Notes: a model not told the origin generated them from the letters alone. A stretch of 64,000 bases of DNA from an uncultured Gemmatimonadota bacterium (GCA_913043255.1 CAJWLK010000002.1:186001-250000), one strand, 5' to 3'. Shown: positions 36,436 through 46,864, counted from the first letter of the stretch. Translations and numbers: made by a program.

Positions 36436-38097
36436 ATGAAGAGGCCTTCTGATGGGGAACTGCTGGCCGCCTGGCGCGACGAGCCTGCCCCACTACTTCC
36501 GTTGCTGCACGCGTTTCACCAATGCGATGGGCATCTATCTGAGAAAACCCTTCGGGCCATCTCAGCTGATCTCGGAATCCCAATTGCAGACCTATTTGGA
36601 ACGGTAACATTTTACCATCACTTCGCCCGAACACCTGGAGGACGGGAGAAACCACGGGTCTGTGTCGGTCCAATCTGTGCGTTACGCGGAGCTCAAGAGA
36701 TTGTAGATAGGCTAGATGGTGCTACCACGATGCCCTGCCCAGGTCGATGCGACCAACCCGTTCCCGTCCTTGATGGCGACACAATACTTTGTGGTGACAC
36801 TCCGGCGACTCTCACAAATGTCGATTCACCCCTTCCACCGGAAAGCCCCGACGAAATAGAAGAGTGTGTCTTCGCCCAAATCAGAACACCTGGGCGGGCC
36901 GGACTCGCTGGGTATCGTGAGACGGGCGGTTATGAGGGGCTGGCACGCGCTCTTACAGGTTCTCCTCAAGATCTTCTTGAATCAATTGACGCCAGCGGGC
37001 TCGCGGGCCGGGGGGGAGCAGGATTCCCAACTGGAAGAAAGTGGAGGGCCGTTGCCGAAGCCGAGGGAGAACCCAAGACGATTGTATGTAATGCCGACGA
37101 GGGTGAGCCCGGCTGCTTCAAGGATCGGACACTGATGGACTATGATCCTCACGCAGTCATTGAGGGCATGTTGGCGGCTGGTTTCGCAACCGGGGCCACC
37201 CGAGGGTTCATCTATTTACGCTACGAGTACCCTGAGACGCAGAACATTCTGGAGCGTGCGATCGAAGAAGCCCGGGCTGAAGGATTGCTGGGCAGTGAGG
37301 CGTTCGGGCCGGGCCGCCCATTCGATCTGTGGGTGCGACGAGGCGCAGGAGCATACATTTGTGGGGAAGAGACTTCTCTGCTTAACAGCCTCGAAGGTAA
37401 ACACCCTTTCCCACGCAACCGTCCTCCATTCCCGGTAACCCACGGGTATGAGAATCTCCCTACTGTAGTTAACAACGTGGAGACGCTTGCTTCGATCCCC
37501 CACATTCTCAGCAAGGGACCGGATTGGTACCGAAACCTAGCCATAGGCGATCACGCCGGAACTAAAGTCATCAGCCTTTCCGGCGACATCAGGCGACCAG
37601 GAAATTATGAAGTCCCGCTTGGCTTCCCACTTCAAGTGTTGCTTCAGGACTGGGCAGGAGGTGCACTAGGAGATCGAGATATCCAAGCGGTTACCATGGC
37701 AGGGCTCTCTGGAGGATTTCTCGCAAAAGACGATCTTGATGTCACTCTCGACGAACCAAGCATTAGAGCGAAAGAATCGTTTCTGGGAGCAGGCGGCATC
37801 ATGGTATTCGATGATTCGCGCGATATGGTTGAGGTAGCACATGCTGCGATGGAATTCTTCGCTGAGGAGTCGTGTGGGAAATGTTTCCCTTGTCGCATAG
37901 GAACCCACCGACTGACCGAGCGACTTTCGGGTGGTGGGCCCTCTGACCTTGGCGACTGGGTCGACGAAGTCACAGATCTGGGTCAAACTATGAAACAGAC
38001 GAGTGCCTGCGGTTTAGGCCAGGCAGCCCCTCTAATCACTGAAAGTCTCTTACGGTACTTCCCTGATCAGGTTGCGGCGCGCGTCGAAAATCGATGA
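36436..38097 (+). CDS. NAD-linked formate dehydrogenase diaphorase subunit, NuoE-NuoF fusion
   Basis: The protein has 553 residues and two joined modules. Residues 1-~120 are NuoE-like with the [2Fe-2S] ligands in CVGPICALRG and CPGRCDQ. The rest is NuoF-like, with the FMN/NADH loop GLAGRGGAGFPTGRKW, NADEGEPGCFKDR, and the [4Fe-4S] ligands in ESCGKCFPC with a later cysteine in SACGLGQAA. It moves electrons from the formate dehydrogenase catalytic subunit to NAD+. In many operons these are two genes (fdsG, fdsB). The next gene is the catalytic subunit. Confidence 0.9.
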   Translation: MKRPSDGELLAAWRDEPAPLLPLLHAFHQCDGHLSEKTLRAISADLGIPIADLFGTVTFYHHFARTPGGREKPRVCVGPICALRGAQEIVDRLDGATTMPCPGRCDQPVPVLDGDTILCGDTPATLTNVDSPLPPESPDEIEECVFAQIRTPGRAGLAGYRETGGYEGLARALTGSPQDLLESIDASGLAGRGGAGFPTGRKWRAVAEAEGEPKTIVCNADEGEPGCFKDRTLMDYDPHAVIEGMLAAGFATGATRGFIYLRYEYPETQNILERAIEEARAEGLLGSEAFGPGRPFDLWVRRGAGAYICGEETSLLNSLEGKHPFPRNRPPFPVTHGYENLPTVVNNVETLASIPHILSKGPDWYRNLAIGDHAGTKVISLSGDIRRPGNYEVPLGFPLQVLLQDWAGGALGDRDIQAVTMAGLSGGFLAKDDLDVTLDEPSIRAKESFLGAGGIMVFDDSRDMVEVAHAAMEFFAEESCGKCFPCRIGTHRLTERLSGGGPSDLGDWVDEVTDLGQTMKQTSACGLGQAAPLITESLLRYFPDQVAARVENR

Positions 38098-38168
38098 GAA
38101 GCTTCCGCTTTTTCCTTTTTAAATCAATAAAACACCCATGACTTTTCGGCTTTAGACGGGGCCAAAAC

Positions 38169-38210
38169 GCTACGCGAAGGTGCACGCGGCCCGAGATCCG
38201 CGTGCGTAGC
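38169..38210 (+). promoter_or_regulatory. extended hairpin between the two formate dehydrogenase genes
   Basis: In the 174-base gap, GCTACG pairs with CGTAGC, and inside it CACGCGG pairs with CCGCGTG around an eight-base loop, with a one-sided eight-base bulge. The stem is GC-rich and has no T-run after it, so it is not a plain terminator. It could stabilise mRNA or regulate the downstream selenoprotein gene. Confidence 0.4.
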
Positions 38211-38271
38211 ACACCGATAGTCACCATCTTTACTGGGCACCTTAGCCCGATCCACCTGCGATGGAGGAACT

Positions 38272-40983
38272 TTGGACCGGAATCAATACGACTACGAGAT
38301 TACGCTCGATGGCGAACGTGTCCCCGTGACTCGTGGAGAAACCATCTACGAAGTTTCAGAACGCCACCGCAAATCAATCCCCACGCTGTGCTACGATCCA
38401 CGTCTCGAACCGCTCGGGGCGTGCCGACTTTGCATCGTGGAGATTGAAGGTGCCCGAAACCCAGTCGCCTCTTGTACGACTGTCGCGCAACCAGGTATGA
38501 AAGTCACAACCAAGTCCGCTCGCCTCGAGATGCACCGTCGCGTACTGATGGAGATGGTCGGGTCTGAGAATCGGGATCTCGATGTTGATCCACTATCAGG
38601 TTATGCGTCAGATGAGATGGCGACACTGCTCGATCGGTACGACGCACGAACAAAACGCTTTGCCGGGTCCAGATCGGGTACGAGCCGACCAGACGACGAC
38701 AATCCTTTTATCCTGCGTGATTACGAAAACTGCATCTCCTGTTACAGGTGTGTACGCGTCTGCGCGGAACAGGAAGGAGACTATGCGATCTCGATGATGA
38801 ACCGTGGATTCGAGACGCAAATCACCACCGAATTTGAAGGATTGCTCAAGGACTCTGCATGCACATTCTGCGGACAATGCATACAAACCTGTCCAACTGG
38901 TGCACTCGCCGATGTGAAAGCACTTGCAAATAAAGATGTGCCGGGCGAAACAGAGAAAACGCGGACTGTGTGTCCTTATTGTGGAGTGGGTTGCTCCGTC
39001 GATGTTATGACGCGAGATGACAAGGTCGTCGGGATCCTACCTGCTATGGATGGTCCCGCCAACAAGGGTGCGTTATGTGTCAAAGGACAGTTTGCATTTG
39101 ATTTTGTTTCACACCCTGAACGACTCGCCGCCCCGTTAGTCCGTGGTGACGATGGTGAGCTCCATGAGACCGATTGGGATACGGCACTCGATCGAGCGGC
39201 AACTGGATTCGCGCAGGCCGCCGAAAATCATGGACGACAATCAGTCTATGGGATCGCATCCGGGCGGGCTCCGCACGAAGCTGCTTACATGATGCAACGG
39301 TTCATCCGAGGGGGGTTCGGAACCAATCAAATTGATAACTGCAGCCGTGCCTGACACGCTCCTACGGTCGCCGGTCTGGCGGCCTCTATCGGTCGAGGAG
39401 CCATGTCGAACCCACTCGATGACATGGAAAAACCTGATGTAATTTTTTGCATTGGGACAAATATGACCGAATGCCATCCCGTTGCTGCCACGCGAATCAA
39501 GCGTGCTATCGCCAAAGGGGCGAAACTGATTGTGGCCGATCCTAGGCAGGTTGCGTTGGCAGAGCTCGCCGATATCCATCTGCCACTACGAGTCGGTTCC
39601 GATGTTTCGTTGCTCCTCGCAATGGCTCATGTCATTGCGAGGGATGGATTGGTGGATGAGGCGTTCCTGGAAGAGCGAACCACAGAAGGAACCAAATTTC
39701 TCGATCATGTTGCCGAGTACCCACCCGAGTGGGCTGAATCAATCACTGGAGTTGATGCCAAACTTATCGAACAGGCTGCACAATGGTACGGGGCAGCGGA
39801 GCGCGGTGCCATCTACTACACGCTCGGGATTACCGAACATATTTGCGGTGTCGATAATGTTCAGAGCCTTTGTAACCTGGCCCTGGTCACGGGAAACATT
39901 GGTCGGGAAGGCACTGGAATTAATCCGATGCGGGGGCAAAACAATATCCAAGGGGCAGGAGACTGCGGAGCACTACCCAACAATTATCCAGGATTCCAAT
40001 CGGTACTGGACCCTGCCAACCAGGCCAAGTTCGCAGAAGCCTATGGAAAAGAAGTTGATCTTGAACTTGGGCCGACAAAGGTCCAGGCTTTGGATATGTG
40101 CGGAGACTTAATCCGTGCCATGATTATCAACGGTGAGAACACGGTTGTTACTGATCCCGACCGAGAACACTGTGAACACGCACTCAAAAGTCTTGATCAT
40201 TTTGTTGTAATTGACATTTTTCTCACCGAGACAGCGAAGCTCGCCGATGTCGTGCTTCCAGCGACAGCATGGGCCGAAACAGATGGCGTCTGCGCTAATA
40301 CCGAGCGGCGCGTACAACGACTTCGGAAAGCAGTAACCCCACCGGGTGAGGCAAAGCCAGATTGGTGGATTGTTTCGCGAATCGCCCAACGTATGGGGCT
40401 TGAAGGCTTCACATTTAACTCCGCAAAAGAAGTGTTTAATGAACTTTGCGGACTTTCGCCGATCTACGCTGGCCTCGACTGGGATCGAATCGAACGAGGG
40501 GAGTACCTATGGCCAGTACCTCATAAGGAGCACAAGGGAACGCCGATCCTTCACCGCGGAGAGTTCGAGAACGGTCGCGGAATATTCCAACTGATCGAAT
40601 ATAGGGACCCCGCGGAGACAATCTCACCAGAGTTCCCCGTGTGGCTCACCACGGGGCGTCGCCTTGCAGCCTATCACACCCGAACTCAAACTGGGCGGTC
40701 AGCGGGGATTGACTACCTATTATCAGAAGAAACCCTAGAGGTTAATCCCAGCGACGTCGCAACCTGGGGGCTTGAAGATGGCGGTTGGTGTACACTCACA
40801 AGCCCTCGGGGATCTGTCAGGGTGAAAGTTGAATCCAACAAACGCTCTCCACCCGGAACGGTGTTTGTAAGTTTTAGTTTTGATGATGTTCCGGTCAACG
40901 TTCTTACCGGTGGAGGCTACGACCCTGTGACTCACACTGCTGAACTGAAGGTGTGCCCAGTTCGCGTGGAACCGTCCTTATAA
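38272..40983 (+). CDS. fdhF: formate dehydrogenase catalytic subunit, selenocysteine-containing
   Basis: The ORF track shows two pieces (38272-39354 and 39403-40983), but they are one frame interrupted by a UGA at codon 361 in NCSRA-U-HAPTVAGL. This is the Mo/W active-site position of formate dehydrogenases. The 903-residue protein holds, in order, an N-terminal [2Fe-2S] domain (C40, C51, C54, C68), two [4Fe-4S] motifs (CISCYRCVRVC, CTFCGQCIQTCP), the molybdopterin [4Fe-4S] site CPYCGVGC, then the molybdopterin domains. It oxidises formate to CO2 and feeds the NuoEF-like partner. TTG start with GGAGG 5 bases upstream. A SECIS follows the UGA. Confidence 0.95.
39366..39384 (+). promoter_or_regulatory. 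SECIS hairpin of the formate dehydrogenase gene
   Basis: GGTCGCC pairs with GGCGGCC (one T-G pair) around the loop GGTCT, starting 12 bases after the UGA. The loop matches the GGUCU core of the E. coli fdhF SECIS recognised by SelB. Together with the CSRA-U-HAP context this shows UGA decoding. Confidence 0.85.
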
Positions 40984-41012
40984 AAACGGGTCGAGACCAC
41001 ACAAAACTGAGC

Positions 41013-43028
41013 TTATGCCCAATTATCCTTGTCGGACCTATAGGCAGTGATAGATCCTGCGATTGCAGAAGCCATACATGTGAGCGGACTTGCTAAATAG
41101 ACCTTCCCCGGTCCACTTCGACCGGGAAAATTCCGGTTGATCGAACTAATCGTAACCTGGTCCGGTGAGCTTGATACCCCGGGGCCTGCATTAATGCAGG
41201 CCCCACATCCCGGAGCTAAAACCTGGAATCCGGCTTCCTGAAGCAATTTATCGTAGCCCCGTTCGATACAGTAAGCTTCCACATCAATTGAGCCAAACTG
41301 CGCAAAAGCAGCGACCGACGGTGGCACTCGGCGGCCAGCTGCTACCGCTTGTCGGGCGACCTCCGCATACATATCAAAATCATCTCGCTTGGCTCCCGTA
41401 CAGGAGCCAACGAATACGAGATCGACGTTTATATGTTCGTCAAGCCCTGAGATCGCGACACCATTTCCCGGATCACCTGGCTCAGCGACCATCGGTTCTA
41501 ATTGGCTTGCATCGATCTCGATTGTGGCGGCGTAGTGTGCGTCGGGATCACTCTTGAGCCCTTCGCAGAGGTCCCAAATTTCATCAACTGGAATGCCACG
41601 CATTTCAGAGATCCACAACACAGTTTTCTCATCGGGTGCTATGATCCCCGTAAACCCACCTACTTCGGCTGCCATATTTGTGAGTGTTACACGCTCGTCT
41701 ATCGTAAGCGCCGCAATGGTTGACCCAGTGTATTCGATGATGCGGCCAATCGCCTCACCGCTCTTCACCGAAGGATGGCGCAGAATCTCAACCATTAGAT
41801 CCTTAGCTGTTACACCGGGCTGGAGGTCTCCGTTAACTTCTATTCGGATGGATTCCGGCACTTCGAGTCGCACATCCTTCGTTGCCCACGCATTAACTAC
41901 TGCGGAGGTGCCCACTCCGAATGCGAGGCACCCAAGTGCACCAACGTGTGGAGTGTGCGAGTCACTACCGATGATGACTTGTCCTGGGAGTGCATACCTA
42001 TCCTGAATCATAATATGACAGATCCCATCGCTCCCCGTGCGATCTGGAAGTTCTCCGTGTAACCGAACTCCCTTGGCCGTCGCAAACTCACGTTGGCGAT
42101 CATGGAGCGCGTGTGCCGCATCCAAGAGTCCAGCGGCTTTGCGATCCTCTGTGATCACTTCATCTAAAAAAGCTAAGTGGTCACGAAAAAAAAGAATCGA
42201 GTCTGTATCGTTCAAATCCGCTTCACCCGCAAAATCCTGCCAGAAGGTTGAAGCCATGGGGGTCACATACTCATGTGAAAAGCGGAGATCCGTTCGCAAA
42301 AAACCCGTGTCACCTGGCTTTATCCTTGGAACTCCGATATCTGCACCAGATCCATCTTTCAACCAGTGTCTCGCCATGATTTTTTCAGCAATTGTCTCTG
42401 ACCGCTCTAGGTCAGCCACAATCTCGGGTACCGTCACGAGACCTTTTAGTCGGGCTACTGCATACTCAAGCAAGCCACCATACTCAATGATATCGCGTTC
42501 AATTTGGCCTGCATCACCTATAAAAGATTCAAGTGGGATTGCCTCGCCATTCTTGATCTTTTCAATAAGAGAAAAGTCCGTTGATGTTAGAACGCCGATG
42601 TTTGCACAGTTCTCTCCGTAGATACGCTCGATGTTTTCCCCTATGACGACACGAATGCCGGCCGAACGCTCTGCATATGGGGACGCTTCTCGGCTCGACC
42701 CCTTACCACGCCGCTTCCCAGAAACTGAGCAAACAAATCCGCCATTTTTCACATCATTGCGACCGATCGGAAGCTCCTCACCACACATCAAACCGACGTA
42801 GGGGTATTCTCCGAGTTTTTCGTCAAAGTGATAGCACACCCACCCGGGCGTAATTTCATCTGTAGAAATATCGTCACGAAGTGGGATCGAAGGATCCCAC
42901 TCAAGATCCTCCCCCTGCAGTTGTCGCCGTATCAAGTCTGGGTCTTCGGTAAGGAAAAGGATGCGACCCTGGAGTCGTACAGTGGAGGGTCGTTTATTAA
43001 CTTCGGTCTCAAGTAGGTGTTCTAGCAT
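41013..43028 (-). CDS. aconitase/isopropylmalate dehydratase family protein with N-terminal swivel domain
   Basis: The protein has 671 residues. The LeuD-like swivel domain comes first (DDISTDEITPG, GKGSSREASPYAERSAG, GENCANIGVLTS), and the large catalytic domain follows (SETIAEKIMARH, GSDSHTPHVGALG). The [4Fe-4S] cysteines are in GSCTGAK and APGCGACI. It is a hydro-lyase that moves a hydroxyl group on a tricarboxylate. It may be the cell's aconitase or an isopropylmalate or methylaconitate enzyme. The order swivel-catalytic is reverse to AcnA, and the length is below AcnB. Confidence 0.8.
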   Translation of the reverse strand: MLEHLLETEVNKRPSTVRLQGRILFLTEDPDLIRRQLQGEDLEWDPSIPLRDDISTDEITPGWVCYHFDEKLGEYPYVGLMCGEELPIGRNDVKNGGFVCSVSGKRRGKGSSREASPYAERSAGIRVVIGENIERIYGENCANIGVLTSTDFSLIEKIKNGEAIPLESFIGDAGQIERDIIEYGGLLEYAVARLKGLVTVPEIVADLERSETIAEKIMARHWLKDGSGADIGVPRIKPGDTGFLRTDLRFSHEYVTPMASTFWQDFAGEADLNDTDSILFFRDHLAFLDEVITEDRKAAGLLDAAHALHDRQREFATAKGVRLHGELPDRTGSDGICHIMIQDRYALPGQVIIGSDSHTPHVGALGCLAFGVGTSAVVNAWATKDVRLEVPESIRIEVNGDLQPGVTAKDLMVEILRHPSVKSGEAIGRIIEYTGSTIAALTIDERVTLTNMAAEVGGFTGIIAPDEKTVLWISEMRGIPVDEIWDLCEGLKSDPDAHYAATIEIDASQLEPMVAEPGDPGNGVAISGLDEHINVDLVFVGSCTGAKRDDFDMYAEVARQAVAAGRRVPPSVAAFAQFGSIDVEAYCIERGYDKLLQEAGFQVLAPGCGACINAGPGVSSSPDQVTISSINRNFPGRSGPGKVYLASPLTCMASAIAGSITAYRSDKDNWA

Positions 43029-43059
43029 GATCGCGCACGTTCCCTGTGTATATTCTTAG

Positions 43060-44841
43060 TCAACTAGGCCAGAGGATTGGGATGAAGATTATGGCTGTCA
43101 CCAAAAGAATCAGATTTAAAAGCCCACCAACTTTCGCAAAGTCCGAAAAACGGTATCCGCCTGGCTGATAAATCATAATGTTCGTCTTGTATCCGAAAGG
43201 CGTAATGAAGGAGGCTGAAGCCCCAAACATAACCGACACTAGTAGCGCATAAGGATTTATTCCTGCCTCTATCGCAGCGAAAATGGCGATCGGTGAAAGT
43301 AGGGTAGCTGCCGCCGCATTTGAGATGACGGATGTTAACAGTACCGCCACCAAGTAGAATACGGCCGTTAAGCCAGTAACACCCCAACCGCCAGACACCT
43401 CTAATATACCCGACGCCAGAAGTGACGCCGCCCCTGTCTTATCTAATGCAAGCCCTAACGGTAGGAGTCCCGCCATAACAAACACCACTAACCAGTCGAG
43501 TTCTGCGTATATTTCATCAATCCGTATACAACCCGTAAATACCATCAGGGTAACGCCTGCTAGTGCCGCCGTTACGATATCAAACAAACCAATCCCCGCG
43601 GCGACGACGACGACCGCCATAATCCCTGCCGAGACAGCTGCGCGTGGCCGTTTCTGGAGAGGCGCCTCAACCTCTCCCATGGGGATAAAGCCAGGCTCAT
43701 CTGCAAGACGCTCAAGTGCACTGCCCATACCGTGGACCAAGAGCAAGTCTCCAACCTTAAATTCCACGTCGGCCAACCGTTCATGAACCACGATTCCCTG
43801 CTGTTGAATTGCGAGGACTGTGGCATCGTAGCGTTGTGCAAAGCCGTGGTTTCGGAGGGTTCGCCCCTGGAGAGATGACCCCGGCGCAATCATCACTTCA
43901 ACTAGGCGCCCAGCTCCTGCTGCAAAGCCACTGGTTACACTTGTTCGATCGGCTGGCGTACCGAGCGTCTGCTGGCGTGCAAGTACGAGCAATCGATCCG
44001 CTGCACCTTGCACGTAAAGAATATCGCCTTCCTCAATCTTCGTCGCCGCACGCGGAGAAGGAATGTCTTGCGAGCCACGCTTGATCCCGAGGACGGAGAC
44101 TGCGTAACGCTCTCCCCATTTCAGTTCACCTAATGACCGACCCTTAGCTGGCGACTCAATCGACACTTCAAGTTCGGCAAGAAATCGGCGCATGTCGTAT
44201 TTTCGCGATAGATCCGGGGGGCGATCTCGCCGAGGCAGTTGTGTCCGCCCGATTGTGAACAGATACGCGAAACCAACCACGAGATAAATGATGCCTAATG
44301 GAGCAATAGAGAACATGCTCAGGTCATCATAACCACGCTCTACCGCCATGCCATGTACGATTAAGTTGGTTGACGTACCTATTAGGGAAACCGTACCTCC
44401 AAGAATGGCAACAAAAGACAATGGCATCAGATATAACGACGGCGGCTCTCCCGCCCGATCGGCTAGTGCAACAAAGACCGGAAGAAAAACCATCACAACT
44501 GCCGTATTGTTAAGAAAAGGCGACAACACCGCGACAATCACACAGAGCACGAAAACCCGCATATTGTCACTGCCCAGCGAAGCCGTCTGTGCCCAACGCC
44601 CGATTGCGGCGACCAACCCTGTCTTGCGAAGCCCGAGCCCTAGCACAAGCATTGCCGCAACAGCTACGGTGGCCTCGTTGCTTAACCCTGAGAGAGCTTC
44701 ACGGGGCGTGAGGATTCCACCCAGCAACAAGAGTACCGGGATGGTTAAGCTCACTTGGTCGAGCCGAAGCCGATCCATTGAAAAAAGGATCAGAGCCAGC
44801 ACCGTGAGCAGCAAGACGAACACGATTTCAAATGTCATCAA
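43060..44841 (-). CDS. SLC13-type permease with two RCK_C (TrkA-C) domains
   Basis: The protein has 593 residues. The N-terminal membrane part and C-terminal membrane part belong to the DASS/CitMHS anion transporter class (FLNNTAVVMVFLPVFVALADR, LIGTSTNLIVHGM, ISNAAAATLLSPIAIF). Between them lie two cytoplasmic TrkA-C domains (residues ~215-380), which bind small ligands. Members carry sulfate, di- or tricarboxylates, or similar anions with Na+ or H+. The neighbour is the aconitase-like gene, which might hint at an organic acid, but this is weak. Confidence 0.85.
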   Translation of the reverse strand: MMTFEIVFVLLLTVLALILFSMDRLRLDQVSLTIPVLLLLGGILTPREALSGLSNEATVAVAAMLVLGLGLRKTGLVAAIGRWAQTASLGSDNMRVFVLCVIVAVLSPFLNNTAVVMVFLPVFVALADRAGEPPSLYLMPLSFVAILGGTVSLIGTSTNLIVHGMAVERGYDDLSMFSIAPLGIIYLVVGFAYLFTIGRTQLPRRDRPPDLSRKYDMRRFLAELEVSIESPAKGRSLGELKWGERYAVSVLGIKRGSQDIPSPRAATKIEEGDILYVQGAADRLLVLARQQTLGTPADRTSVTSGFAAGAGRLVEVMIAPGSSLQGRTLRNHGFAQRYDATVLAIQQQGIVVHERLADVEFKVGDLLLVHGMGSALERLADEPGFIPMGEVEAPLQKRPRAAVSAGIMAVVVVAAGIGLFDIVTAALAGVTLMVFTGCIRIDEIYAELDWLVVFVMAGLLPLGLALDKTGAASLLASGILEVSGGWGVTGLTAVFYLVAVLLTSVISNAAAATLLSPIAIFAAIEAGINPYALLVSVMFGASASFITPFGYKTNIMIYQPGGYRFSDFAKVGGLLNLILLVTAIIFIPILWPS

Positions 44842-44892
44842 GAAATGTTCCGGTAAAATGACCCTAAGCGCCAGTCAGCGTGGTAGCATCTG

Positions 44893-45810
44893 ATGCGTGT
44901 TCTCATAGCTGGTGGAACCGGATTTCTCGGACGCGCCATCGTGGCCGCACTCACCGACCGCAACGTAGACGTATCGGTTTTGACTCGTGATGCCGCTCGT
45001 GCCGCGGACACATACCCCTTTCTCTCAGCCTCTTTCGTCGAGGGAAACCTGGAGGATCCCGATGCCTTGGTCGCCGCAATGGTCGATATGGATGCTGCCA
45101 TCTTTACAGTTCAATTCTCTGGATATCCCGTAGAGGCACCTGCCGTTGGCCGCACATTTTTAGAGGTGGACACGGGTGGGACTCAATCTTTAGCCTATGC
45201 TGCTAATCGTGCAGGTGTCCCTAAAATCATTTACTTATCAGGGGTGGGAGCCGATGTGTCGTCTAAACGCGTTTGGTATCAGGCTAAAGGATTGGCCGAA
45301 AAGGCTGTGCAGGAAGCAGGCCCAACATGGTCGATCATTCGTCCATCTTGGGTTTATGGCCCCGATGATGTAAGCCTAAACCGTTTCGTGAACCTCGTAC
45401 GAAAGATTCCCTTTTTCTTCCCTCAACTAGGGCCAGGTTCTCAACAAATCACTCCACTATTCATCGATGATTTAGCGGTTTTAGTTCGTGACGTAGTTCT
45501 CGGAAAAAGAGGAGATGGTGCGATCCTTGAAGTCGGCGGACCCGAAACTATTACACTTGACGAGATTGTCCGAACTACAATGCGCTTGCTGGAGCGGGAA
45601 AAACCCATCCTGCACTTCCCCCTATGGCTCGTGCGACCCGCCGCTAAAGTTATAGGCTGGCTTCCGGGACAACTCTTTTCCGCCGACGCTCTAGACTTCC
45701 TTACGCAAGATGGTGTTGCTGATTTGGCCGAGACCTCAAGGTGTTTCCCAAATTTCCGACCGCAAAAATTCGAAACCGCCCTGAAAAGTTACCTCGAGGT
45801 AATATCGTGA
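44893..45810 (+). CDS. atypical SDR, NAD(P)-binding (NDUFA9-like)
   Basis: The protein has 305 residues. It shows AGGTGFLGRAIVAAL at the N-terminus and then the form YLSGVGAD with WYQAKGLAEKAV in place of the classical YxxxK. The segment WSIIRPSWVYGPDD is shared with complex-I NDUFA9-type and other NAD(P)-binding atypical SDRs. Catalysis is uncertain; relatives include redox sensors and quinone-binding subunits. Its stop overlaps ygfZ by GTGA. Confidence 0.8.
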   Translation: MRVLIAGGTGFLGRAIVAALTDRNVDVSVLTRDAARAADTYPFLSASFVEGNLEDPDALVAAMVDMDAAIFTVQFSGYPVEAPAVGRTFLEVDTGGTQSLAYAANRAGVPKIIYLSGVGADVSSKRVWYQAKGLAEKAVQEAGPTWSIIRPSWVYGPDDVSLNRFVNLVRKIPFFFPQLGPGSQQITPLFIDDLAVLVRDVVLGKRGDGAILEVGGPETITLDEIVRTTMRLLEREKPILHFPLWLVRPAAKVIGWLPGQLFSADALDFLTQDGVADLAETSRCFPNFRPQKFETALKSYLEVIS

Positions 45811-46841
45811 GTGCGACTCCTGGCTATCAGGCATCCTTAGATTCAGTCGCGCTTTTCACCGACTTAGGCAGACACGTTCTTGAAATTAAAGGTGCTCGTG
45901 CCTTTGATGCTTTAAACGGCCTTGTCACAAACGCCATTGATAGTGTCCCATCAGGTCAGGGGTGTTACGCATTTCTGTTGAACCCCAAAGGTCGTCCGGT
46001 CGTTGATCTCAGGATCTTAGCTACACCCGGTTTTGAGAAAGACGCAAGCCGTGAATCAACGTCAACTTCCCAGGTGTTTTGGTTGGATATTCCCGTCAAC
46101 GGAGTAGATGCTATTCACACACATTTCACTAAATACATTCCACCAGTCTTTGCTCACTATAGCTCACCTGAACTACATGTTGTAAGCCTCCTAGGCCCAC
46201 GTGCAGTGGAGTGTTTGCGATCCGTCTTGAGTGCGCTCAAGCTGACCCCAACACTAGACCTTGGCCAATTGCCCCATCTTGGCATGACAACGCTCTCGCT
46301 AGAGGCATTAATCGTCCGACGGGAAAAAATCGAAGGGGATGGAATTGATCTTTACATACCGTCCCATGAAATCGAACTCTTTATGCCTGCACTGGAAGAA
46401 GGGGTTCATGCACTCGGTGGTGTGATGGGGACGCCACCAGAGTGGGACATCATCCGCGTGGAAAAAGGTCTCCCCATCTATGGTAGAGAGTTAACCTCGG
46501 AACGCCTTGTCCAAGAGGCGTGCCAAGATGAGCGGGGGATCAGCTTCGAGAAGGGTTGCTTCACTGGTCAAGAGGTCGTTGCACGAATTCACTACCGCGG
46601 GCACGTGAATCGCATGTTGCGCGGCCTCCAAATCCCCTCGGGGCCACCTGATCTCCATTCTGGGGACATACTAACGAGAAATGGGCGAACCATTGGTTCG
46701 GTACACTCAGTGGTTTCTTCGCCTCGATTTGGTCGCCTGGGCCTCGCATACATTCGCCGAGAACTCGAACCCGGTGAACATGTTTCCACAGTTGACCAAT
46801 CTATTCAAAACATCCAGATTACAGACCTTCCCTTTACCTAA
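45807..46841 (+). CDS. ygfZ: YgfZ/GcvT-family tetrahydrofolate-binding protein
   Basis: The product has 344 residues from the GTG at 45807, which overlaps the SDR stop and has GAGG upstream. The family signature K-G-C-x-x-G-Q-E is present as EKGCFTGQEVV. YgfZ binds tetrahydrofolate and helps to assemble or repair Fe-S enzymes. This agrees with the Fe-S-rich content nearby (SDH, formate dehydrogenase). The track start at 45741 inside the SDR is rejected. It is followed by the E1-beta gene after ~24 bases. Confidence 0.88.
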   Translation: MSATPGYQASLDSVALFTDLGRHVLEIKGARAFDALNGLVTNAIDSVPSGQGCYAFLLNPKGRPVVDLRILATPGFEKDASRESTSTSQVFWLDIPVNGVDAIHTHFTKYIPPVFAHYSSPELHVVSLLGPRAVECLRSVLSALKLTPTLDLGQLPHLGMTTLSLEALIVRREKIEGDGIDLYIPSHEIELFMPALEEGVHALGGVMGTPPEWDIIRVEKGLPIYGRELTSERLVQEACQDERGISFEKGCFTGQEVVARIHYRGHVNRMLRGLQIPSGPPDLHSGDILTRNGRTIGSVHSVVSSPRFGRLGLAYIRRELEPGEHVSTVDQSIQNIQITDLPFT

Positions 46842-46864
46842 AGGTAAAGCACTTCTTCGGGATA

